Source of the DNA: Planctomycetales bacterium
GTDB lineage: Bacteria; Planctomycetota; Phycisphaerae; SM23-33
Assembly (NCBI GenBank): GCA_030673005.1
Contig: DAOVFI010000042.1
Coordinates: 1 to 12,517 of the forward strand
Direction of reading: 5' to 3'
Length of the DNA stretch: 12,517 bases
The notes beneath the pieces are model-generated. The model ran no database searches. It was not told the DNA's origin and saw nothing but the letters and a program-made list of their open reading frames with translations. Below are positions 1-6,069 of the stretch, piece after piece. Position numbers and translations under genes: made by a program. Each line of letters opens with the position of its first letter. Position 1 is the first letter of the stretch.

Positions 1-1
1 G

Positions 2-1495
2 GTGATGTCGAAGCACGACCCGACAGGCAAGATGCAGCAGGCCACCGGGAGGCTCCGGCAGAATCGTCCCGATCAGGCGACCGCCCCGCAGTCAGCCGCC
101 GCTGAGCAACTCCGGCAAATCGCCAAGGCGGCGGGCACAGGTTCAAAACCTGTGTCACCGGCAACGGCCGGCAGCATCGCCAAGTCCGCTCGCAATCTCG
201 CCCAACAACAGCGTCAGCTCCGGAAGCGCACCGCCGCCCTTACCGGGCAGCTCGCTCAGGCCCAGGCGCGGCGAAGTCAGGAGGAGTTGACCCGTCTCCG
301 GGCAGAGCAGCAGCGAATCGCCCGCCAGGCCGCCGAACTGTCCGACGACGTAAAAACCCAGGCCCCCCAGCCCGATCGGATTGACACGCAAGCCGCCCGT
401 TCCGCCGCCGAGGCCTCGAAACAACTCGGTGGCACAGGTTCGAAACCCGTGCCGCCAAACCTTTCCCAGGCCGCCGCTTCGGCCAACAAGGCCGCCGGGC
501 AAATGTCCAAACTCGCCGGCCGGCTCGGTAAGGGCCAACCCGCCGGAGAAGGCAAGAGCGGCCAGAGCGGAAAGAGCGGTTCGGGGCAAGTCCAGGCCGA
601 GACGCCGCAGCAACAGGCCCTTGCCGACGCCGAACGCCGAGGCAAACTCGCCGGCAAGGCGGGCGAGTTGGCGCGTCGGCAGCAACAGGTCGCAAAGGAA
701 ATATCCGCCCTCGCAGCCAGCCGGATGCCGCAGGTTCTTGCCGGTCGGCAGGCTCGAATCGCCGAAGGTACCGCCCAGGTGCAGAAGGGCGCCGAACTCA
801 TCGGCGAACACGCCCAGGAACTTCTCGCGAAAGCCGATGCCCGGAAACTGGCCCAGTCAGCGGCGAAGTCGCTACAACAGGCAGCGTCCGCTCAGGGCAA
901 GGCCGGTAAGGCAATGGGCGCAGGTCGGCCCGGACAGTCCGTCTCCGCCCAGCAGGCAAGCGCCAAATCGCTTGGCCAGGCCGCCCGGGCGCTCGGTCAA
1001 CTCGGTCGGCAGTTGGCCGCTCAGGCCCGGAAAAGCCCGCCGCCGGGGAAGGGTCAGGACCAGGCCCCCGGACAACTGGCGGAAGCCTACGATGCGGCCC
1101 AGGCCGCCGCACAGGGCCTCCCGACGCCGGACGCCGCCAGGGCCGCCCGCCTGCTGGCTGCGCTCGCCAGACGCGCCGGTCAGCAGGCAAAGGCGATGGG
1201 AATGATGCCCGGAGCGATGGCGATGCAGGGGCGTGGGATGCGGGGCGGGTTCACGCTCGATTCCAACACCCGCATCGGAATGGCCGGTACGGACCTGCGG
1301 GCAGGGCAATTAATCGAACTGGGCCTTACGCCCGACCAGTGGGCGCGCCTGCCGGGGCGGCTCAAGGACCAGGTCCTCCAGGCGTCGCACGTCGGCGGGC
1401 CTGAAGAATATCGCCCGCTTATCAAACGCTACTTCCGGGCGCTGGCCAGAAAGGCCGCCCGGAAAGACTCCAACCGGAAAGGCCAAGACAAATGA
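2..1495 (+). CDS. Ala/Gln-rich coiled-coil protein, C-terminal part (5' end outside window)
   Basis: The reading frame is open from the window edge, so the true start probably lies upstream; the GTG at 2 and ATG at 5 have no visible ribosome-binding site. The visible 497 residues are dominated by Ala, Gln, Lys, Arg and Gly, with long Q/A/R stretches that should form coiled coils (about residues 55-120, 205-300 and 310-400). No membrane segment is seen. The last 80 residues look like a compact domain, with GLTPDQWARLPGRLKD near 440 and EEYRPLIKRYFRALARK near the end. That tail resembles the C-termini of large planctomycete proteins (DUF4175-like) encoded in MoxR/BatA/VWA clusters; this is recognition from memory, not a search. 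The stop overlaps the next start (ATGA), suggesting translational coupling. Residues 45-53 and 144-152 (GTGSKPVSP and GTGSKPVPP) are encoded by two copies of a palindromic repeat. The molecular function is unknown. Confidence 0.7.
   Translation: MMSKHDPTGKMQQATGRLRQNRPDQATAPQSAAAEQLRQIAKAAGTGSKPVSPATAGSIAKSARNLAQQQRQLRKRTAALTGQLAQAQARRSQEELTRLRAEQQRIARQAAELSDDVKTQAPQPDRIDTQAARSAAEASKQLGGTGSKPVPPNLSQAAASANKAAGQMSKLAGRLGKGQPAGEGKSGQSGKSGSGQVQAETPQQQALADAERRGKLAGKAGELARRQQQVAKEISALAASRMPQVLAGRQARIAEGTAQVQKGAELIGEHAQELLAKADARKLAQSAAKSLQQAASAQGKAGKAMGAGRPGQSVSAQQASAKSLGQAARALGQLGRQLAAQARKSPPPGKGQDQAPGQLAEAYDAAQAAAQGLPTPDAARAARLLAALARRAGQQAKAMGMMPGAMAMQGRGMRGGFTLDSNTRIGMAGTDLRAGQLIELGLTPDQWARLPGRLKDQVLQASHVGGPEEYRPLIKRYFRALARKAARKDSNRKGQDK
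134..159. repeat. Palindromic repeat, GGCACAGGTT family, copy 1 (inside a gene)
   Basis: The arms CACAGGTT (136-143) and AACCTGTG (147-154) are exact reverse complements around a 3-base loop. The copy is read in frame as GTGSKPVSP in the coiled-coil gene. It resembles the copy at 431-453 and the palindrome at 5967-5986. Confidence 0.7.
431..453. repeat. Palindromic repeat, GGCACAGGTT family, copy 2 (inside a gene)
   Basis: The 10-base arms GGCACAGGTT and AACCCGTGCC pair with a single G-T wobble around the loop CGA. It is read in the same frame as copy 1, giving GTGSKPVPP. Copies 1 and 2 share GGCACAGGTTC, then AAAACC or GAAACC, while the surrounding coding sequence does not match. This points to insertion of a repeat rather than duplication of a protein segment. 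Confidence 0.7.
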
Positions 1496-2586
1496 AACGC
1501 TTCGGCAGAATGATGACGTACTCTCTGTGCGCGTTGGCGACGGTCGCAATCGTGGCGATGCCGCCGACCGGCGCCAGCGCCGACCAGGCCTCGCCCGCCC
1601 TGGCCAAGTACGACAAGCGTATCGAACAGGCAGTTACAAAGGCGCTGGCGTATCTGGCCAAAAAGCAACACAAGGAAGGTTACTGGCCCAGCGGGATGGG
1701 CAAGAACACCGCCGTTACGAGCCTGTCGGTCATGGCGTTCCTCGGCGCCGGTCACACGCCCGGCTGCGGGCCTTACGGACAGGTCATCAACAAGGGGATC
1801 GACTTCATCCTGAAAAGCCAGAAACCCAACGGTATGCTGACCGGCCATTCCTCACACGGGCCGTGGTACAGCCACAGCATCACCACGCTGATGCTCTCGG
1901 AAGTATCCGGCATGGTCGATGCGGAGCGCCAGAAGCGGCTGGACAAGGTCCTGTCCAAGGCGCTCAAGTTAATCATCACCGCCCAGCAGATCAAGAAACA
2001 CCCTTCTTTTCAGGGCGGATGGCGATACCAGGCGACCAGCAGGGACAGCGACATTTCCTGCACCGGCTGGGCGCTGATGTCGCTGCGCTCGGCAAGGGGC
2101 AACGGAGCAGCCGTCCCGAAGAAGGCCATCGACGACGCCGTCAAGTTCGTTCTGAAGTGCCGCAGCAAGAGCAAGAAGCCCAGGCCCAAAGGCGGCGTGG
2201 GGTTCGGTTATAAGCCCGGCGGCGGGCCGGGACTGGCGCGAACCGCGACGGCGGTGCTGTGCCTGGAACTGTGCGGAAAGCACCACAGCGCCGAATCGCT
2301 GGCCGGGGGCGACTGGATACTGGCGCACCCGGCAAGGAGTTACGGGGCGAGTTTCTTCTATTACGGGCTGTACTATTCGGCACAGGCGATGTTCCAGTTG
2401 GGCGGGCGGCATTGGGAACAGTTCGCCCCGCACATGTACGAGATGATGCTCAAGTATCAGCGGAAGGACGGCTCCTGGCCGCAAGGCTCGTCAAACGAGT
2501 CCCGCGCCGGATACGGCTACTCAACCGCCATGGCGGTGCTCGCACTCTCCGTCAGTTACAGACAACTACCCATCTATCAGCGGTAG
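1492..2586 (+). CDS. Secreted prenyltransferase/squalene-oxidase repeat (alpha/alpha-toroid) protein
   Basis: 364 residues. A Sec signal peptide covers about residues 1-30, with a hydrophobic core at 9-23 and cleavage after ASA-30. The mature part is a terpenoid-cyclase-like toroid with repeating helix-hairpin units and QW-like motifs: KEGYWPSG (61-68), QKPNG (110-114), GGWRYQ (175-180) followed by DSDISCTGWALMSLRSA (185-201), and KDGSWP (325-330). It ends in YSTAMAVLALSVSYRQLPIYQR-type sequence typical of planctomycete members. The DxDD acid motif of squalene-hopene cyclases is absent and the protein is about half their length, so cyclase activity is unlikely; a binding or structural role outside the cytoplasm is more plausible (inference). 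The start is fixed by the ATGA overlap with the upstream gene. The stop TAG lies inside the GTAG that opens the REP-like element at 2583. Confidence 0.85.
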   Translation: MKRFGRMMTYSLCALATVAIVAMPPTGASADQASPALAKYDKRIEQAVTKALAYLAKKQHKEGYWPSGMGKNTAVTSLSVMAFLGAGHTPGCGPYGQVINKGIDFILKSQKPNGMLTGHSSHGPWYSHSITTLMLSEVSGMVDAERQKRLDKVLSKALKLIITAQQIKKHPSFQGGWRYQATSRDSDISCTGWALMSLRSARGNGAAVPKKAIDDAVKFVLKCRSKSKKPRPKGGVGFGYKPGGGPGLARTATAVLCLELCGKHHSAESLAGGDWILAHPARSYGASFFYYGLYYSAQAMFQLGGRHWEQFAPHMYEMMLKYQRKDGSWPQGSSNESRAGYGYSTAMAVLALSVSYRQLPIYQR

Positions 2587-2709
2587 GTCGGGACGGAGCG
2601 CAGCGGAGTCCCGGCGATTGCTACTTGAAGAGTTTGCTGAAAAACCATCTGAAAGGGCCAAATCGAAACACTCCGAACGTACTTTTGCTTTTGCTCCGTC
2701 ACGGCCTAC
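2583..2709. repeat. REP-like inverted pair A, filling the gap between two convergent genes
   Basis: The forward unit at 2583-2618 starts with GTAG and has hairpin arms GTCGGGAC (2587-2594) and GTCCCGGC (2608-2615) around GGAGCGCAGCGGA. A decayed inverted unit at 2677-2709 (ACTTTTGCTTTTGCTCCGTC, then ACGGCCTAC) ends in CTAC, the complement of GTAG. The pair runs from the stop codon of the toroid gene (2584-2586) to 2 bases before the stop codon of the kinase (2712-2714). It could stabilise or terminate transcripts of both genes, but no U-tract is present. Confidence 0.75.
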
Positions 2710-2711
2710 GA

Positions 2712-3530
2712 TTATGCGCTGCGTGCGATGGGCTTGCTCGCCGAGCGGCGGGATTTAACGGCGGCGGTTTTCCTGACAGGTACCGTAACGGTGAAAACTG
2801 TTCCTTCGCCGAGTTGGCTTCGGACGGTCAGTCGGCCTTTCATGCTCTTGACGATCTGCTTGCAGACGGCCAGGCCCAGGCCCGAGCCGTCGTCGCCGTT
2901 TTTTGTCGTGAAGAAAGGTACGAAGATGTTTTTGAGATTCTCCGGCGCGATTCCGACGCCGGTATCGGCCACTCGCAGCAGGACCGAGCCGTTGGACCGG
3001 ATGGCGGAGATGGAAATGCTCTTGCCGGCGCCTTTATCCAGCACGGCTGACCGTGCGTTCAGCAGAAGGTTCAGCAGTACCTGTTTCAATTCGACCGGGC
3101 GGGTTGAAATCGCCAGGCGGGCCGGGACTTTTTTGATCAGGCGGATTCCGTCCTTGTCCAGGTCGCGCCCCATTGCCGTGAGCGTTTCGTCCACCAGTTC
3201 GACCAGCGAGACTTTTTGCTCTTCCTCGCCGTCGGTTTTTGTAAGGTCCAGCAGCGCCCGGCAGATAGCGGCGGCCCTGGCCGAACCGTCCAGTGCGAAC
3301 CGGACGGCCTTGTCGCACATACCCTCGTCCCCGCGAGCGGCCAGTTGCGCGTAGTTGTGCATCGGCGTCAGTATGTTGTTGAACTCGTGCGCCACCATCA
3401 CGGCCAATGTGCCTACCGCCGCAAGACGCTGGGACCGAACCAGTTGTGCTCGAAGCGAACTGATCTGGGCCTGTAACGGGGCCGATTGCCCCTGCTGCGG
3501 GGACTTCCGCCGACTCGCTACGACTGTCAT
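2712..3530 (-). CDS. Soluble sensor histidine kinase (HisKA-HATPase)
   Basis: 272 residues. A short coiled coil (about 18-38) is followed by the phospho-acceptor H-box VAHEFNNILTPMHNYAQL with His48. The ATPase domain shows the N-box QVLLNLLLNARSAV (Asn154, Asn158), the G1 box VADTGVGI (Asp189), an F-box FVPFFTTKNGDDG and the G2 box GSGLGLAVCKQIV (215-227). All catalytic boxes are intact. There is no membrane segment, PAS, GAF or receiver domain, so the input must come through a partner protein or the 35-residue N-terminus. HEFNN kinases of this kind often phosphorylate separate receivers, but no response regulator is encoded in the window. The ATG at 3530 is supported by CGAAAGGA at 3540-3547 on the minus strand, 9 nt upstream. 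The gene runs against its neighbours and has REP-like pairs on both sides. Confidence 0.93.
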   Translation of the reverse strand: MTVVASRRKSPQQGQSAPLQAQISSLRAQLVRSQRLAAVGTLAVMVAHEFNNILTPMHNYAQLAARGDEGMCDKAVRFALDGSARAAAICRALLDLTKTDGEEEQKVSLVELVDETLTAMGRDLDKDGIRLIKKVPARLAISTRPVELKQVLLNLLLNARSAVLDKGAGKSISISAIRSNGSVLLRVADTGVGIAPENLKNIFVPFFTTKNGDDGSGLGLAVCKQIVKSMKGRLTVRSQLGEGTVFTVTVPVRKTAAVKSRRSASKPIARSA

Positions 3531-3625
3531 AAGTTCAAATCCTTTCGTACAGGTATATCAGAAGCGTAAAGCGACATGCTGCTCTGCTGTTGGCTTTATC
3601 GGACGAATGGTGTTAAACTTGACAT

Positions 3626-3790
3626 AAATTTATGCGGGAATTCGGGCCGCCAGGTGGGAAAGGCGTTGGGGTATGCGTAGGCGGGGACGGAACGTAGTGG
3701 CGTCCCGGCGATCCTGCTGCGAAGAGCCTGCCGGGACTTCGCTTCGCTATGTCCCGGCCTACAGGTTAATTTATACAGGAATTCGGGCCG
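3626..3790 (+). repeat. Imperfect 24-bp direct repeat flanking REP-like pair B
   Basis: Positions 3626-3649 and 3767-3790 match at 21 of 24 bases and share the exact core GGAATTCGGGCCG. Looser similarity continues for about 12 bases beyond each copy. The two copies bracket the composite element at 3677-3765 and sit just upstream of the gene starting at 3804. Confidence 0.7.
3677..3765. repeat. REP-like inverted pair B
   Basis: The forward unit at 3677-3712 (GTAGGCGGGGACGGAACG, then GTCCCGGCGAT) and the inverted unit at 3730-3765 (GCCGGGACTTCGCTTCGCTA, then GTCCCGGCCTACAGG) are separated by a 17-base spacer containing CTGCTGCGAAGAG. Each unit folds on itself, and the pair can also fold into one long hairpin. 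The spacer and both units closely match pair C. The pair lies between the divergent starts of the histidine kinase and the small protein at 3804. Confidence 0.85.
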
Positions 3791-3803
3791 ACGGGTCGGA
3801 ACG

Positions 3804-4250
3804 ATGGACGAATATGGACAACTTCGCAGCCTGATGGATCTGGCAGAGTCGGTCGGTATAACCATCCGCCGAGCGCCGGCCGGGTCGGGTTCGCCGTCGG
3901 GCGCGGGCGAACTCGGCGAACATCCCGGCGGGGCGCTGGTGCGTCTGCGCGGCAAGGAGATACTCTTTCTCGATCCGACGGCGTCGGTCGTCGACCGCAT
4001 CGCCGTCGTCGCCGCAGCCTTGGCCGGAAAAGAAGAAATCGAAAACACCTACCTGCCGCCCGAAATACGACAACTGATCGAACAGGCGCAGGGCGTAGGC
4101 CGGGACGGAACGTCGTGGAGTCCCGGCGATCCTGCTGCGAAGATCCGTCTGCGAAGAGTCTGCCGGGACTTCGCTTCGCTACGTCCCGGCCTACAGGCTG
4201 CGGCCTACAGGATATGGTTAATCACAAACAGGATATGCTCTCGGCAATAG
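3804..4250 (+). CDS. Small conserved protein with a C-terminus extended by a REP-like element
   Basis: 148 residues. Residues 1-95 look like a real conserved domain: MDEYGQLRSLMDLAESVGI, then HPGGALVRLRGKEILFLDP (40-58), an Ala/Val-rich helix (62-74) and LPPEIRQLIEQA (84-95). I recognise similar short proteins of unknown function in planctomycetes (inference from memory). From Val98 (base 4095) the frame runs through repeat pair C, adding VGRDGTSWSPGDP and CRDFASLRPGL. It then enters the next gene, ending at 4250, 37 nt past that gene's chosen start. The tail is therefore a by-product of repeat insertion and probably not part of the fold. The Shine-Dalgarno sequence is weak (GGGTCGG about 5 nt before ATG). 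No catalytic motif or membrane segment was seen. Confidence 0.65.
   Translation: MDEYGQLRSLMDLAESVGITIRRAPAGSGSPSGAGELGEHPGGALVRLRGKEILFLDPTASVVDRIAVVAAALAGKEEIENTYLPPEIRQLIEQAQGVGRDGTSWSPGDPAAKIRLRRVCRDFASLRPGLQAAAYRIWLITNRICSRQ
4095..4211. repeat. REP-like inverted pair C, inserted at a gene boundary
   Basis: The forward unit at 4095-4130 begins GTAGGCCGGGACGGAACG. The inverted unit at 4162-4197 ends GTCCCGGCCTACAGG, followed by an extra partial tail GGCCTACAGG (4202-4211). The 31-base spacer carries a duplicated CTGCGAAGA compared with the 17-base spacer of pair B. The element is read through by the upstream gene and ends 2 nt before the start codon chosen for the next gene. Confidence 0.85.
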
Positions 4251-5422
4251 CGGGCCGACCCACCGGGCGAATGCCCTGGGCTCCGCGACTCGATCTGTGG
4301 TACAAGGCCAACAGACTCGCGGGCACGCTGCCGGGCAAATACAGACAAGCCTCCCTGACCGATATTGTGGACGGCCTCGGGGCCGGTATGCACGCGGTCG
4401 TCCCCGATTTCAAGGGCTTCCGCGATCCAAACGAGGAATTCGACAGGGCGCTGGGCATCTACAACCTATGGTGCATGCCTTGTCGAACCGTCATCGAGAA
4501 CGTCGGCCGCACCGTTCGTACCGAAGGCGACCGAACCTTCGTCCAGTACGATACACCCGCCGGGCCGATTAACACCGTAACACTCTACGACGAGAACATG
4601 CGCAAGGCCGGCATTACGATTACGCACGTTGAAAAACACGCATTTTCAGGAACCGATGATTATAAGGCCCTCGGCTTTATATTCGAAAACGCACGTGTTG
4701 AGCCAAACTATGATGGATACGGCGAATACGCCGAACAGGTGGGCGACCGCGGGCTTGCAGCCGCCTTCGTGAGCCTGGCCGCTTCTCCAATGCACCTGAT
4801 TCAGCGCGAACTGATGCCGCTGGACGTGTTTTTCTTCGAGATGTACGACCACGGCGACGAACTCCGTGAACTGGCCGGGAAGATAGGCGCCTACTGGAAC
4901 CGGCTGCTGGAAACTGTCGCTGATTGCCCGGCCGAACTCGTGTTCCTCGGCGCCAACTATGACGCCAGCGTCACCTACCCGCCGTTCTTCCACGAACACA
5001 TAGAGCCGTGGTTGAAAGGGTTTTCGGAGGTCTTGCATGCGCGCGGCAAGTATCTGCTGACGCACACGGACGGCGAGAATACGGGCCTGCTCGAATACTA
5101 CGTGGCATCGAAGATAGACGTCGCCGATTCGATATGTCCGGCCCCCATGACGAAACTCTCCTTCAAGGAAGTCAGAGATTTCTTCGACTCAAAGATAACC
5201 ATCATGGGCGGTATCCCGTCGGTCTCGCTGTTGCCTTCCAGCATGTCGGATAAGGAATTCGACGCTTTTCTCGACGGGTTTTTCGAAGACATCGGCGGCG
5301 GGGATCATTTAATCCTCGGGATATCCGATACTACGCCGCCGGCTGCCGATTTCGAACGACTGGAGAAGATCGGCAGGCGTGTGGAAGAATTCGGACCAGT
5401 CGCTCCGGCAAATCCGGCATAA
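4214..5422 (+). CDS. Uroporphyrinogen decarboxylase (URO-D) family protein
   Basis: 402 residues from the ATG at 4214. The N-terminus MLSAIAGRPTGRMPWAPRLD (8-27) has the R-x-P-W element of the HemE/MtaA/CmuA superfamily, followed by LWYKANRLAGTLP. Other landmarks are GMHAVVPDF (58-66), FFHEHIEPW (258-266), THTDG (283-287) and DVADSICPAP (302-311). The fold is a TIM barrel. The His284 and Cys308 region matches where MtaA-type methyltransferases bind zinc and thiol, so a methyl-transfer or corrinoid-linked role is possible; true HemE is less likely given its diverged motifs. No corrinoid protein is nearby, so the substrate is unknown. The frame opens upstream at a GTG (4115), but those 33 residues come from the repeat. 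Met8 at 4235 is an alternative start. Neither start has a good ribosome-binding site. Confidence 0.85.
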   Translation: MVNHKQDMLSAIAGRPTGRMPWAPRLDLWYKANRLAGTLPGKYRQASLTDIVDGLGAGMHAVVPDFKGFRDPNEEFDRALGIYNLWCMPCRTVIENVGRTVRTEGDRTFVQYDTPAGPINTVTLYDENMRKAGITITHVEKHAFSGTDDYKALGFIFENARVEPNYDGYGEYAEQVGDRGLAAAFVSLAASPMHLIQRELMPLDVFFFEMYDHGDELRELAGKIGAYWNRLLETVADCPAELVFLGANYDASVTYPPFFHEHIEPWLKGFSEVLHARGKYLLTHTDGENTGLLEYYVASKIDVADSICPAPMTKLSFKEVRDFFDSKITIMGGIPSVSLLPSSMSDKEFDAFLDGFFEDIGGGDHLILGISDTTPPAADFERLEKIGRRVEEFGPVAPANPA

Positions 5423-5480
5423 ACTTGAGATTCCCCGCCCCTTCGCTTACACTCACTCACCGCACAAGAGCACCAATTTC

Positions 5481-5486
5481 AAGGAG
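5481..5486 (+). promoter_or_regulatory. Ribosome-binding site AAGGAG deciding the start at 5494
   Basis: AAGGAG lies 7 nt before the ATG at 5494. It rules out the in-frame non-ATG start at 5425, which would add 23 residues with no family resemblance. Confidence 0.85.
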
Positions 5487-5493
5487 TCGGACA

Positions 5494-5847
5494 ATGAACG
5501 ATCAGTCCAAGCCTGTGATAAGTTTCGACGATTTCAGCAAACTTGACATTCGCACCGCCAGGGTTACCGCCGTCAGCGACCATCCCAACGCCGACAAACT
5601 CATCGTAATTGACATCGACCTGGGAACCGAGCAGCGGCGGATCATCGCGGGCCTCAAACCCTACTGCGACCCGGAATCGCTGGTCGGCGTTAATATCGTG
5701 GTGGTAACCAACCTCGAGCCAAGAAAGATGCGCGGGCTGGAATCAAGCGCAATGCTCCTGGCTGCCGTCTGGGAAGACGACGGACAACGACAGGTAACAG
5801 TCATCACCACCGACAACAAAGTCCCGCCCGGCTCTGCCGTCTCGTAG
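5494..5847 (+). CDS. Stand-alone tRNA-binding domain protein (MetG C-terminal / CsaA / Trbp111 type)
   Basis: 117 residues, the full length of a single OB-fold tRNA-binding domain. Diagnostic segments are FDDFSKLDIRTARV (11-24), DHPNADKLIVIDIDLG (29-44), IIAGLKPYCDPESLVG (50-65) and VVVTNLEPRKMRGLESSAML (69-88). This is close to the C-terminal dimerisation and tRNA-binding module of methionyl-tRNA synthetase, and to free-standing Trbp111/CsaA proteins. These dimers bind the outer corner of tRNA, and the free form may serve MetRS in trans or act as a chaperone-like protein. The MetRS SGI motif reads AGL here. The catalytic MetRS domain is not in the window. The stop TAG is followed at once by an in-frame TAA and then by a REP-like element at 5851. 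Confidence 0.9.
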   Translation: MNDQSKPVISFDDFSKLDIRTARVTAVSDHPNADKLIVIDIDLGTEQRRIIAGLKPYCDPESLVGVNIVVVTNLEPRKMRGLESSAMLLAAVWEDDGQRQVTVITTDNKVPPGSAVS

Positions 5848-5850
5848 TAA

Positions 5851-5903
5851 GTAGGTCGGGACGGAGGTGTAGGCCGGGCCGGAGCGAAGCGAAGTCCCGG
5901 CGA
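5851..5903 (+). repeat. REP-like element D (truncated unit followed by a full unit)
   Basis: A truncated unit, GTAGGTCGGGACGGAG (5851-5866), is followed 2 nt later by a full unit, GTAGGCCGGGCCGGAGCGAA through GTCCCGGCGA (5869-5903). It starts directly after the tandem stops of the tRNA-binding gene. Its inverted partner is at 6037-6069. The tandem GTAG starts suggest one unit inserted into another. Confidence 0.8.
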
Positions 5904-5917
5904 AACGCTAATTTCCG

Positions 5918-5993
5918 GGTGGCACGTTTTGCTTGCAAGCCGTGTTTGGCCTGCATTGGTGGCAATACAGGTTGCAAGCAACCTGTGCCATCC
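5918..5993. repeat. Palindrome cluster of the GGCACAGGTT type nested between REP units D and E
   Basis: The outer ends GGTGGCAC (5918-5925) and GTGCCATCC (5985-5993) are near-complements. Inside lie the perfect palindrome GCTTGCAAGC (5931-5940) and a hairpin with arms ACAGGTTGC (5967-5975) and GCAACCTGT (5978-5986) around AA. The second hairpin resembles the two copies inside the first gene. No open frame of note crosses it. Confidence 0.65.
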
Positions 5994-6036
5994 ATAAGTT
6001 GAAATTTAACAGAGTATCAGTCCGTTCGGAACGGTC

Positions 6037-6069
6037 GCCGGGACTCCGCTTCGCTCCGTCCCTGCCTAC
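6037..6069 (-). repeat. REP-like element E (inverted partner of D)
   Basis: It reads GCCGGGACTCCGCTTCGCTC, then CGTCCCTGCCTAC, ending in CTAC (GTAG on the minus strand). The match to D extends outward: ACACCTGC after E mirrors the GGTGT before the full unit of D. Confidence 0.8.

Noticed and set aside
2259..3050. Plus-strand open frame of 263 codons spanning the toroid gene end and the kinase
   Set aside because: It overlaps two supported genes, crosses the REP-like pair, and shows no domain or ribosome-binding site.
3619..3624. TTGACA, a possible -35 box on the + strand
   Set aside because: No acceptable -10 hexamer is found 15-19 bases downstream; the matching region is GC-rich (around TTCGGG).
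4115..4213. GTG start giving a 435-residue URO-D-family protein
   Set aside because: The extra 33 residues are translated from REP-like pair C, and the family N-terminus begins near the Met at 4214 or 4235.
2583..6069. Repeats as a CRISPR array
   Set aside because: Units are palindromic, alternate in orientation, have irregular spacing with genes between them, and no cas gene is present.
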